A stretch of DNA of 64,000 nucleotides, from positions 1 through 64,000 of the forward strand of contig NZ_RHHP01000020.1 in NCBI RefSeq assembly GCF_003710815.1, written 5' to 3'. The position numbers were made by a program, and so were the translations under genes. Source of the stretch: Brevibacillus centrosporus (lineage in GTDB: Bacteria > Bacillota > Bacilli > Brevibacillales > Brevibacillaceae). Below, in pieces: positions 29,248-36,912 of the stretch. Positions within the stretch are counted from its first letter, which is position 1. The number at the start of each line of letters is the position of its first letter. The notes below the pieces were generated by a model that was not told the origin of the DNA, searched no databases, and saw only the letters and a list, made by a program, of their open reading frames with translations.

Positions 29248-30432
29248 TCAGTCTTCAACAATCCGTCCGTAGGTTCCTGCCCCACCCGCTTGAACCGACA
29301 GCCTTCCGCCTCTTGCCTTGTCAATCCAATCCGCAATTTTTTCGCCTGCCACCACCGCTAGCTCATTCCGACTTACGCGATGGAGGACATTCATTTGCGT
29401 TCCAAAGGCGTCGTATAGCTTTTGTAAAAGCTTCGGCCCGACTCCCGGGATGAATTCAAGCGGAACCTGTTCTACGTAAGGTGGACGATGGGCCGGATGA
29501 GTGCCCAGCGGAACATCAGCCAGCTCTTCAATCCGTGCTGCTACTCCACGAACAATCTGTTTGTGACCGCACTCCGGGCATCTACCCAAAGCATCTGCCG
29601 GCAACAGAGATTGGCAGCTGTGGCAGGCTGTCTGATGATACTTTCCTAGCTGCGGCTGCAAACCGTAATTGACGCTTACTCCTCTGCCGTTTTCCCGTCG
29701 AATGGCTTTTTCCCATTCCCTATAGGAGCGCTCCTTCATACGGATCGACTGGTACTCTCGCCCAATTTTCCCGAGTGAATGGGCATCTGAATTAGTGAGA
29801 AACGTCTTGTTTGCCAGCTCCGACAGCTGATCAGCCATTTGCGTGTTGGCACTAAGACCCAGCTCAACTGCCCATATTTTCGCGGAATCCAGCACTTCTG
29901 CCATGGAATCGGTGCAGTTGCCATAGAGTCCTTTATGCGGTGTGAAAATATGAGCAGGTATAACGAGGCCGCCTGCCTGCTCCACATAGGACTGCAGCTC
30001 GTTCAAGCTGGTTCGTATCCGCTGGGAGCTCAGGGTGACATTTTTGCATCTGTCCGACAGCCACGTAGTGAACGACTGCATTTCTCGCAAATAGGGCATG
30101 TACACGAGGAAATGGGCTTCGCCGCGCGCTTCTTCCTTGATCTCAACCTCGCAGCCGAGGATAAGCATCGTTTCCTTGTAAAGAATCCCTCCATCGCGAT
30201 GCTCCAGCGCCACCCCACTTTTGATCAGATCGATCAATTCCTCTTGCACCTCAGGAGAATGGGCATCGATGATTCCTATGACATCCATACCTTTTCGCTC
30301 AGATGCCTCCTCCAATATGCTGGTCAGCGTCATCTGGCGCGATGCCGTAATCTTGACCGGCTTCCCACTCCTCGTGCCCCCGATATGAATGTGCATGTCA
30401 CAGAAGTATTCAGTCAGGTCGTTATTAACCAC
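29248..30432 (-). CDS. EndoQ-like endonuclease (PHP domain, YqxK family)
   Basis: About 394 residues. PHP metal site: CDMHIHIGG, GIIDAHS, GCEVE, PAHIFTP and TNSDAHSLGKIG. A zinc ribbon follows (CHSCQSLLPADALGRCPECG), then a helix-hairpin-helix-like EFIPGVGPKLLQKLYDAFG. EndoQ cleaves DNA 5' to deaminated bases such as uracil and hypoxanthine and lies in this position in Bacillus. The GTG at 30432 gives a normal N-terminus and overlaps nudF by 8 bases; the exact start is uncertain. Confidence 0.86.
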   Translation of the reverse strand: MVNNDLTEYFCDMHIHIGGTRSGKPVKITASRQMTLTSILEEASERKGMDVIGIIDAHSPEVQEELIDLIKSGVALEHRDGGILYKETMLILGCEVEIKEEARGEAHFLVYMPYLREMQSFTTWLSDRCKNVTLSSQRIRTSLNELQSYVEQAGGLVIPAHIFTPHKGLYGNCTDSMAEVLDSAKIWAVELGLSANTQMADQLSELANKTFLTNSDAHSLGKIGREYQSIRMKERSYREWEKAIRRENGRGVSVNYGLQPQLGKYHQTACHSCQSLLPADALGRCPECGHKQIVRGVAARIEELADVPLGTHPAHRPPYVEQVPLEFIPGVGPKLLQKLYDAFGTQMNVLHRVSRNELAVVAGEKIADWIDKARGGRLSVQAGGAGTYGRIVED

Positions 30433-30982
30433 GGGAACGCAGCACCCTGTTTTCCCATGCAAATATTGCTACCACCGTCTTCGCGTCACGGATTTCTCCC
30501 GTACGGTGCAGCTCGTGCGCTTCTTCCAGCGACAGCTCAAGAGCATCGACAAACTCGTCTTCATCCGGTCTGCTCTCCCCTTTTGTCAAACCGGTCGCGA
30601 TGTACACATGCAAGAGCTCATCTGCAAAACCTGGCGAGGTATAAAACGAACTAAGCAGCTCCATTTTTTCTGCCTTATAGCCTGTTTCTTCTTCCAATTC
30701 CCGGATTGCGCAGGTGAGCGGTTCTTCGCCTGGCTCCAGCTTACCTGCCGGAATTTCCACGATTGTTTGTTCCAAAGGCTTGCGAAACTGCCGAACAGCT
30801 ACCATTTTCCCGTCATCTGTCAATGGCAGCACTGCCACAGCCCCCTGATGATTCACAATTTCCCGTTTGGCTGTCTTGCCGTTTGGAAGCTGAACCTCAT
30901 CGACCTTTACTTTGATGATTCGTCCATCGTAAATGGGCTGACTGGAAATCGTTTTTTCGTAAAGATGCTCATACTTGTTCAA
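30425..30982 (-). CDS. nudF: ADP-ribose pyrophosphatase (Nudix)
   Basis: 185 residues, the length of B. subtilis NudF. The Nudix box is GKLEPGEEPLTCAIRELEEETG. Hydrolyses ADP-ribose to AMP and ribose 5-phosphate. Start chosen at the TTG 30982, with GGGAGG seven bases before; the open frame runs 27 codons further to 31063 but has no ribosome site there. Divergent from mciZ, 105 bases away. Confidence 0.93.
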   Translation of the reverse strand: MNKYEHLYEKTISSQPIYDGRIIKVKVDEVQLPNGKTAKREIVNHQGAVAVLPLTDDGKMVAVRQFRKPLEQTIVEIPAGKLEPGEEPLTCAIRELEEETGYKAEKMELLSSFYTSPGFADELLHVYIATGLTKGESRPDEDEFVDALELSLEEAHELHRTGEIRDAKTVVAIFAWENRVLRSRG

Positions 30983-31087
30983 GAGAAATCCTCCCTTTGT
31001 CTTTTTCTTCGTTCTAAATGCTCGAGATCCACCATAAGTTGGGAGCATAAAGCTTGTCCACATTCATTGTAGCGGAGGAGATCAGTG

Positions 31088-31228
31088 ATGAAAACCTATG
31101 TGAGTGAAAAGCAGTTGCGCCTGGTAGGAAAAGCTTGGGAAATCAAGGCTGCGCTTCGGTCCTGGTCGAAAAAAGATCTAACGCTGCAAGCGTATCTGGA
31201 GCGCCGAAGCAATGCGGGTCGTCGCTAA
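31088..31228 (+). CDS. mciZ: MciZ-like FtsZ-inhibiting peptide
   Basis: 46-codon ORF, found by reading the sequence because it is so short. The core LVGKAWEIKAAL is close to B. subtilis MciZ (VLVGKAWEIRAKL), a 40-residue mother-cell peptide that caps FtsZ filaments and stops division during sporulation. The C-terminal part differs (SWSKKDLTLQAYLERRS). Ribosome site GGAGGAG seven to nine bases before the ATG. Located next to nudF, as in B. subtilis. Its last 86 bases overlap the end of the convergent DUF3866 gene. No clear sigma-H promoter was found upstream. Confidence 0.85.
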   Translation: MKTYVSEKQLRLVGKAWEIKAALRSWSKKDLTLQAYLERRSNAGRR

Positions 31229-32336
31229 ATGCTTTCGCCAACCCCTCACGCCAGCTGCACAATAAATCAATGGCTAGAACGGCAGTCTGAAAAGGTACAG
31301 GGTCTTCCACCCAGGTTCTGCCCATCGTCGTAAAGGACAAGCCGTACGATTGCTCCAGCGACGAAAGCCTATGCTCACCCGGTACCTTTCCCCATACTAG
31401 GAGGTGCTTATCCAGCTTCTTCAGCGTAGCTGCTTGCTGTTCGAGTAGGCAATCGCGATGATCGCCTATTATCGGCATGGTCAGCACGACTGGACGCAGG
31501 GCATAACGCTGCAAAATAGTTTGTGTATGATGGCTGATGCCATAATGACGCTGACGAGAATCTGCAAAGCTGATGCGCGGGATCATCAACGGAAATCCAC
31601 CAAGGATGGAAACCGCATGAATCACTTCCGCCAATTGAATACCCGAAAAGGCATAGGATGTACCCGTTCCCGCCACGCCAGGACCAAGTGTACAAATGAT
31701 GAGATCTGCTTTTTCCACATGCCGTGCAGCCAAAAGCCCGCTGTGGATGGTGACCGCCTCGTGATCGCCCCCCCAAGCGTGTCCGGTCGTAATCGTCGCA
31801 GCCAGAAATCCCTGTCTCTTTAAATGATGGACGTGCCGGCTGAGCGCCATAGGTAAAGAAGCGCCATCTGGCATGACATAGGCAATTTTCGATTCCGGAT
31901 TTTTTTGTTTCCACGCTACCACCGAAGCAGGGAGCAGGCTATGCAGCTCTGTAATCAGCACCGGTGTTCCTTCTAAAGACAGATCTTCCCGGAGAAACAG
32001 GTCATGATGAGGGCTTGCTTGCTCTTCTACGGAATCGACTGCCAGCTGCCAAGGCGAATAGCGCATTTTCATAATATGACCCCATTGCGAGGGTGATAGA
32101 TCACGTTCGTTCATACGGTCTGCTTTGCCCACAACCACATGATAGCCCCCAGTCCCCAGCTTTAAATGGATGGCCGTCGTATTGACAATGACTTTGTCTC
32201 CTGGCACGTACTCTTCCTGGGCAAAGGACATGGCTTCCTCATGCAGCCCCGTTTCTGCCATCCAAAGCCCGATCAACTGAAAACCTGGCCGCTCCTCGAT
32301 CACGCGCACAACTGTCCCCAAAGCCAGACGAAGCAC
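31143..32336 (-). CDS. DUF3866 family protein
   Basis: About 397 residues. Starts MLRLALGTVVRVIEERPGFQ, contains SYAFSGIQLAEVIHAV and GGDHEAVTIHSGLLA, typical of DUF3866. No signal peptide or membrane span; function unknown. A GTG at 32336 with GGGAGGGG fits; the frame is open to 32453. In other Firmicutes and actinobacteria this family lies near nudix and xerD genes. The 3' end overlaps mciZ. Confidence 0.82.
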   Translation of the reverse strand: MLRLALGTVVRVIEERPGFQLIGLWMAETGLHEEAMSFAQEEYVPGDKVIVNTTAIHLKLGTGGYHVVVGKADRMNERDLSPSQWGHIMKMRYSPWQLAVDSVEEQASPHHDLFLREDLSLEGTPVLITELHSLLPASVVAWKQKNPESKIAYVMPDGASLPMALSRHVHHLKRQGFLAATITTGHAWGGDHEAVTIHSGLLAARHVEKADLIICTLGPGVAGTGTSYAFSGIQLAEVIHAVSILGGFPLMIPRISFADSRQRHYGISHHTQTILQRYALRPVVLTMPIIGDHRDCLLEQQAATLKKLDKHLLVWGKVPGEHRLSSLEQSYGLSFTTMGRTWVEDPVPFQTAVLAIDLLCSWREGLAKAFSDDPHCFGAPDTLAALDLFSTRTEAQP

Positions 32337-32404
32337 GACATCCCCTCCCTTCCCGCTCTCTCCCCTATTGTATGATGAGTTGGGCTTGACCCAATCATTT
32401 ATCG

Positions 32405-32438
32405 AAAAAAAGCCGGGACACCCAATGGGAATCCCGAC
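32405..32438 (-). terminator. terminator after the M20 peptidase gene
   Basis: Minus-strand stem AAGTCGGGA / TCCCGGCTT (one G-T) with a 14-base loop, followed by TTTTTTT. Confidence 0.85.
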
Positions 32439-32454
32439 TTGTCTTTTATCCATT

Positions 32455-33570
32455 CTATTCTTGTACCGCTTCGATGACAGCGAGTACGAGCTCAGCAGCC
32501 TTGTTCAGCTCAGCAATTGGCATCCGCTCGTTTTTCGTATGAATTTCTTCATAGCCAATCGCAAAGTTCACGCTAGGGATATTGTAGCCATTGAATACGT
32601 TGCCGTCGCTGCCCCCGCCACTTGCTACCAGCTCAGGGTTGCGGTCCACACGTTTTACGGCGTTAATCGCTTTTTGAACGACTGGCGTATCTTCATTGAA
32701 TTTGTAGCCGTGGTACATGAAGATAACATCGTTCTCAACAGTTGCGCCCATTTCGGCAGCCGCTTCTTCAAAAGCAGTCGTCATTTTCTTCACTTGCGCT
32801 TCCAGCTTGTCCATTACCAAGCTGCGAGCTTCCGACCAAACTTCTACATAATCCGTAACGATATTGTATGCTTTTCCGCCTTCAAAACGGCCGATATTTG
32901 CTGTTGTATCCGCATCAATACGTCCAAGCGGCATACGGGAGATCGCTTTGCTTGCGACAGAGATTGCACTGATTCCATCCTCTGGGTTCACGCCTGCATG
33001 CGCTGCTTTCCCATGAATTTTAGTCACGATGCGGTACTGTCCAGCACCCGCAACCGTAATTTTACCTACAGGACCTTCTGAGTCGAGGATGAAGCCCATT
33101 TCCGCCTTCAGCAGGCTGGAATCCATGGCACGGGAGCCCACCAGCCCGGATTCTTCGCCGACAGTCAGGACGACCTGAATCGTAGGATGAGACAGGTTTT
33201 GCTCTTTCAAGGTGCGGATGCCTTCGAAGATCGCCGCAATTCCGGCTTTATCGTCAGCACCGAGGATTGTGGTGCCATCCGAGTAAACATAACCATCGCG
33301 AACTTGCGGCTTGATACCGTTTCCAGGAACAACCGTATCCATATGGCTGCTGAACAAGATTGTCGGACCGTTTCCAGTACCTTCCAGAGTAGCAATCAGG
33401 TTGTTTCCACCGTGGCCGGTTTTCGCAGCTGCATCATCCTCTTGAACAGTAAAGCCCATGCCGATTAGTTTTTCTTTCAGCACCTTGTTCACTTGTGCTT
33501 CATTTTTTGTTTCACTGTCGATTTGTACGAGCTCCAAAAACTCGTTTAGCAAACGCTCTTGGTTGATCAC
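32455..33570 (-). CDS. M20-family peptidase, tripeptidase T-like (YqjE-like)
   Basis: 371 residues. Metal ligands in SSHMDTV, GADDKAG, TVGEESGLVGS, ILDSEGPVG and the C-terminal EIHTKNERM. Dimerisation domain about 175-290. A cytoplasmic zinc aminopeptidase acting on small peptides is likely; in B. subtilis the paralogue YqjE lies near yqjC. Start GTG 33570 with GGAGG eight bases before. Confidence 0.88.
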   Translation of the reverse strand: MINQERLLNEFLELVQIDSETKNEAQVNKVLKEKLIGMGFTVQEDDAAAKTGHGGNNLIATLEGTGNGPTILFSSHMDTVVPGNGIKPQVRDGYVYSDGTTILGADDKAGIAAIFEGIRTLKEQNLSHPTIQVVLTVGEESGLVGSRAMDSSLLKAEMGFILDSEGPVGKITVAGAGQYRIVTKIHGKAAHAGVNPEDGISAISVASKAISRMPLGRIDADTTANIGRFEGGKAYNIVTDYVEVWSEARSLVMDKLEAQVKKMTTAFEEAAAEMGATVENDVIFMYHGYKFNEDTPVVQKAINAVKRVDRNPELVASGGGSDGNVFNGYNIPSVNFAIGYEEIHTKNERMPIAELNKAAELVLAVIEAVQE

Positions 33571-33689
33571 TGTTGTAACCTCCTACATCACTGTCCGATT
33601 TTGGTACATATTCTCAAGTTCCAGTATACCGCAAAAAAATTTTTTCTACCATGAAAACGTCGCAATCTTTCAAGTACGAGGCTGTCTCT

Positions 33690-34121
33690 TTAATGCGCAG
33701 CATCCTTCGGGTATTGGCAAAGCTCATACAAGACGCCCTGTGCCGCTTTCGGGTGCAAAAATCCAATTTGCGCCTGGTGAGCCCCTTCTTTAGGTTTCTC
33801 GTGGATCAAAGGTACACCATTTTCTTTTAAAGTCACAAGACGCATCTCGACGTCGTCAACATCCAGGGCGATATGATGGATCCCTTCTCCCCGTTTTTCA
33901 ATGAATTTCGCAATGGGGCTCTCCTCTGAAAGCGGTTCCAAAAGCTCAATACGACTTTCCCCAATTTCCAAGAAGGCGACTCGTACCTGCTCGCTCGCCA
34001 CCTCTTCTTTCCCGAGCAGCTTCAAACCCAACTGCTCCGTATAAAAGGGAAGAACATGATCCAGACTTTTCACAGCAATTCCGATATGGGCAATCTTGTT
34101 CGGTGCTTTCACTGCACTCAT
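33690..34121 (-). CDS. mce: methylmalonyl-CoA epimerase
   Basis: 143-residue vicinal-oxygen-chelate protein: KIAHIGIAVKSLDHVLPFYTEQLG, RIELLEP and GIHHIALDVDD carry the metal ligands. Converts (2S)- and (2R)-methylmalonyl-CoA, linking propionyl-CoA from Val/Ile breakdown to succinyl-CoA. The neighbouring carboxylase (mmdA/yqjD) and mutase genes usual for this locus are absent here. AAAAGG touches the ATG; the GTG at 34112 would be better spaced and is the alternative start. Confidence 0.86.
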   Translation of the reverse strand: MSAVKAPNKIAHIGIAVKSLDHVLPFYTEQLGLKLLGKEEVASEQVRVAFLEIGESRIELLEPLSEESPIAKFIEKRGEGIHHIALDVDDVEMRLVTLKENGVPLIHEKPKEGAHQAQIGFLHPKAAQGVLYELCQYPKDAAH

Positions 34122-34193
34122 CCTTTTCTATGGAATCAGGTTTCCCAATCAGTCCGGTGCTCATCACGAAGTCCTTCAAGTGGACAACGGTTG

Positions 34194-34222
34194 TTGCTAC
34201 ACCTTGTTTGATTCGGTAAAAT
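34194..34222 (+). promoter_or_regulatory. sigma-A-like promoter before the 27-residue peptide
   Basis: TTGCTA (34194-34199), 17-base spacer, TAAAAT (34217-34222). It would give a leader of about 105 bases before the small ORF at 34334. Confidence 0.5.
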
Positions 34223-34333
34223 GAAAGGAGCTTGTACTGTTTTCCTCATCATTTTAGCACACCTTTTCGGGCCTAGAGCCGTCATTTTCCCCAAATACCG
34301 TATTTTTCCCTGATAGAAAGGAGGATCACCGAG

Positions 34334-34417
34334 ATGAAGCAATCCTTGATCGCCAAAATTTTGATTGGCATTCTTGTTCTCTCCCTGATTGTTCCGACGT
34401 TTTTCTATTTTCAATAA
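34334..34417 (+). CDS. 27-residue single-span membrane peptide
   Basis: ORF of 27 codons beginning MKQSLIAKIL, then a hydrophobic stretch and ending VPTFFYFQ. A near-perfect AAAGGAGG lies nine bases before the ATG, a sigma-A-like promoter 105 bases upstream and a strong terminator directly behind, so it is probably expressed. A basic start and one hydrophobic helix resemble Prli42-like stressosome membrane peptides, but I cannot confirm that from so few residues. Function unknown. Confidence 0.6.
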   Translation: MKQSLIAKILIGILVLSLIVPTFFYFQ

Positions 34418-34437
34418 CCAGCAAATAGGAACACATA

Positions 34438-34475
34438 ATCAAACCCCCCTTCCGACTTGGCAAGGGGGGTTTGAT
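34438..34475. terminator. bidirectional terminator
   Basis: Perfect 14-base arms ATCAAACCCCCCTT (34438-34451) and AAGGGGGGTTTGAT (34462-34475). Serves the small plus-strand peptide gene and the convergent large secreted protein gene. Confidence 0.85.
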
Positions 34476-34494
34476 TTAGACAAGCTGCCTGTTT

Positions 34495-36666
34495 TTAACG
34501 GTAAACGTATACGCTGGATGTTTTCGCATCCCAGCCTACTTTGTAGCCGAGATTATCCGTTACGAAACGAACAGGGATCATCGGCATGCCATCCTTCAGT
34601 ACAACCGGAGTTGGCAGCGTCACTTCTGTATTGCCTACGCGCGCTTTGTTGGAACCAACGGAGAATTTCAACACCTTCGTACCGCTGATAATCGCAACGG
34701 TTTGGTTGTTCCACTGCGTAGTCAAAGCCAGAGCTTCTTTAAAGAACTGTGCTGGAACCATAGTCGTATTTCCTCCAGCCAAATATGGCGCTTGAGAAAG
34801 AGGATACGATTTACCATGCAGCGTAAATGTTTTTGCATTTACTTTAAACAGCGCTGCATTGGAAGGAACCGTTACAGATGGCTGCGCTGGAGTCGGTGTT
34901 GTTGGAGCTGGTGTCGTTGGTTTTGGAGCAGTAGGCTGTGCTGGTTGTACCGGTGCTGGCATTCCTACGCCAACAGCTCGAGCAAATTGCAGACCTTTTT
35001 CTTCGGAAGTAAACACGCTGATGCTGTACGCGTTTTTCACAGCTGGGTTCACAATGTTCGCTGCTGCTGTGATCGATACAGTCGCAGCTGTTGCAGCCGG
35101 GATATCCTGGGACGGATACACCAGAACGTTTTGACCGCGTACGGCTACATAGTTCGCTGCAGCGCCGTTTACCGTGATGTTCGCTGGAGCGATGTAAGCT
35201 GGTACTTTATAGCCTGCAGGGAAGACAAGCTCGATAAAGTCGCGTTGTTTTGCCAGACCGACGCCGAGTCCCTTGATCGCCACATTCACACCTGTTGCCT
35301 GATTCAGCGCAGTCGTCGTCAGCGTGATGGTCGCTGTGCTGTTATTGACAGGAGTCGTCGGGGCTGTCGGTGTCGTTGGTGTAGTAGGGTTTGTTGGCGT
35401 TGTCGGATTTACGGTAGAACCGCCAATCGTGAACGCTTTGGAAGTAATTGTTTTTCCAGCGGCTGTCGCTTTCAGTGTATAGGAGCCAGCTGTTTTCGGA
35501 TTGGTAATCCAAGCTGTATACGAAACAACGACCTTGACATTACTGTCCGCGCTGAAGCTGGTTGGAGTCGTGATGTATACTTTGTTGCCGATTGCCCCTA
35601 CTTTTTTCGGTTCTTTCCCATTCACACTGAAATCGGAGGTGCTCAAAATCATCGGCACCATATCAGTGGAAGGGAATTCGATGATCAGGTCAGAATCTGC
35701 CTTCAGGTCTTTACCAAAGTCAGCTTCGAAAATATAGCTGGAGCGAGCCCCTGCTGCTGGATCAGACAGATTTACCGTGTAGTTGCCGGAAACTGCGCTG
35801 CTAGAACCCGATTTGGTGATGTCAACAGATTCGGACTCGTATGTAGTTCCATCATATTTGACTTTGAAAGTGTAATCGTCAGCTGTATCCGGGTTCGAGA
35901 TGCCTGCCGCTTTCAAGAATTCCAGGTTGATGTAGTCATCGCCATCAGCACCACTCGGTACGTCGATCGAGACTTCATCGCCATCAACGTCTACCGCTTT
36001 TGCCGCATATCCATTCACCTTTACATCGCTTTTGGAAATACTGCTTGGAAGCATGTCTTCATCTGGGAAAATGACCGTGATGGTTTCGCCGGTCTCCAGC
36101 TCATCCTTGCCGTCGAGGTCAAAATCCCCAAGCTCCAGCGAGACTTTTTCGCCAGCTACTGTACTGCTGAGGTCTACATTGAACTCATCGTCGGAGCTGC
36201 TGCTGCTGCCGCCGTCTTCGATGTCAATTTCATCGTACTTATAGGTGGTTTCATTCGTCGTTTTCACGCCGATCTCATAGGTATCCTCATCGTCTGGATT
36301 GACGACATCCGAAATGGTAAAGGAGAGATCTTCATCATCCTCGATATCTTCATCGACAGTGATCTCAACGACATTGCCGCTGGTAACTTCTACATCTTCA
36401 ATATCAAAATCGGCGTCGATGGAATCTTCATCAACGTCATCCAAGTCAAAATCTTTGTCAAATTTGACGTAAATTTTATCACCAGAATCAATAAAATCTC
36501 CAGTGGTAAATTCGATATCGTAGTCAGTCGTTTCACCAGCTTCTTCATCATCAGCTGTAATCGACACACCTGATAATGCATGTGCCTGCTGCGGCACTGC
36601 AACCAAAGGGGTAGCTGCCAGTGCAGATGCGAGTACGATCGGCAGTGCTTTTTTACTCTTCTCCAT
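34495..36666 (-). CDS. large secreted protein with four beta repeats and a copper-amine-oxidase-like domain
   Basis: 723 residues. A Sec signal peptide (about 1-30, HALSG cleavage region) is followed by a very Asp/Glu-rich section and four related units (about 33-142, 162-282, 295-412 and 444-562). Each has a turn such as NPDTADDYTFKV, and VNG, VNP or ITNPKTAGSY motifs recur. Units 3 and 4 are joined by a Thr-Pro linker (about 420-441); a second Pro/Thr linker (570-600) leads to a C-terminal copper-amine-oxidase N-terminal-like domain (606-723; VPAQFFKEAL, MIPVRFVTDNLGYKVGWD), a fold used in cell-surface proteins of Paenibacillaceae. No enzyme motif seen. ATG at 36666 with GGGAGG. Surface or extracellular role inferred. 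Confidence 0.85.
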   Translation of the reverse strand: MEKSKKALPIVLASALAATPLVAVPQQAHALSGVSITADDEEAGETTDYDIEFTTGDFIDSGDKIYVKFDKDFDLDDVDEDSIDADFDIEDVEVTSGNVVEITVDEDIEDDEDLSFTISDVVNPDDEDTYEIGVKTTNETTYKYDEIDIEDGGSSSSSDDEFNVDLSSTVAGEKVSLELGDFDLDGKDELETGETITVIFPDEDMLPSSISKSDVKVNGYAAKAVDVDGDEVSIDVPSGADGDDYINLEFLKAAGISNPDTADDYTFKVKYDGTTYESESVDITKSGSSSAVSGNYTVNLSDPAAGARSSYIFEADFGKDLKADSDLIIEFPSTDMVPMILSTSDFSVNGKEPKKVGAIGNKVYITTPTSFSADSNVKVVVSYTAWITNPKTAGSYTLKATAAGKTITSKAFTIGGSTVNPTTPTNPTTPTTPTAPTTPVNNSTATITLTTTALNQATGVNVAIKGLGVGLAKQRDFIELVFPAGYKVPAYIAPANITVNGAAANYVAVRGQNVLVYPSQDIPAATAATVSITAAANIVNPAVKNAYSISVFTSEEKGLQFARAVGVGMPAPVQPAQPTAPKPTTPAPTTPTPAQPSVTVPSNAALFKVNAKTFTLHGKSYPLSQAPYLAGGNTTMVPAQFFKEALALTTQWNNQTVAIISGTKVLKFSVGSNKARVGNTEVTLPTPVVLKDGMPMIPVRFVTDNLGYKVGWDAKTSSVYVYR

Positions 36667-36876
36667 GTTTTTCCTCCCATATTTGCCCAAAATCAGGAAA
36701 TGTTTCTCTAGCAGATCGCTATCAGTTTACCATAAATGCTTATCCGAGGAAATCTATTCTCCGGAAAATGATAGACTCCTTGCTTACATTTGCTAAGACG
36801 CAATGGTTCGGCAAAAAGTTACATCCGTTTGCGGCTGCAGGCAAACTTTATTTTTCTGCCTGAAAAGCCGGGCAGA

Positions 36877-36904
36877 GAAAAACCAGACCTGTGAAAGCGT
36901 CTGG
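36877..36904 (-). terminator. terminator of the bkd operon
   Basis: Minus-strand stem CCAGAC / GTCTGG, loop of ten, then TTTTTC, just behind the bkdB stop. Confidence 0.8.
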
Positions 36905-36912
36905 CCTGTTCC

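Noticed and set aside
31009..31087. Sigma-H promoter of mciZ
   Set aside because: mciZ is sigma-H dependent in B. subtilis, but no pair of elements with acceptable match and spacing was found here.
34225..34271. 14-codon leader peptide before the 27-residue ORF
   Set aside because: GGAG is almost adjacent to the TTG and there is no attenuator-like pair of stems.
34702..36573. 623-codon plus-strand ORF opposite the secreted protein gene
   Set aside because: It is the antisense of an Asp/Thr/Val-biased coding region. Composition is odd (Arg/Cys/Ile-rich), with no motif and no ribosome site; the minus frame has a signal peptide and known domain.
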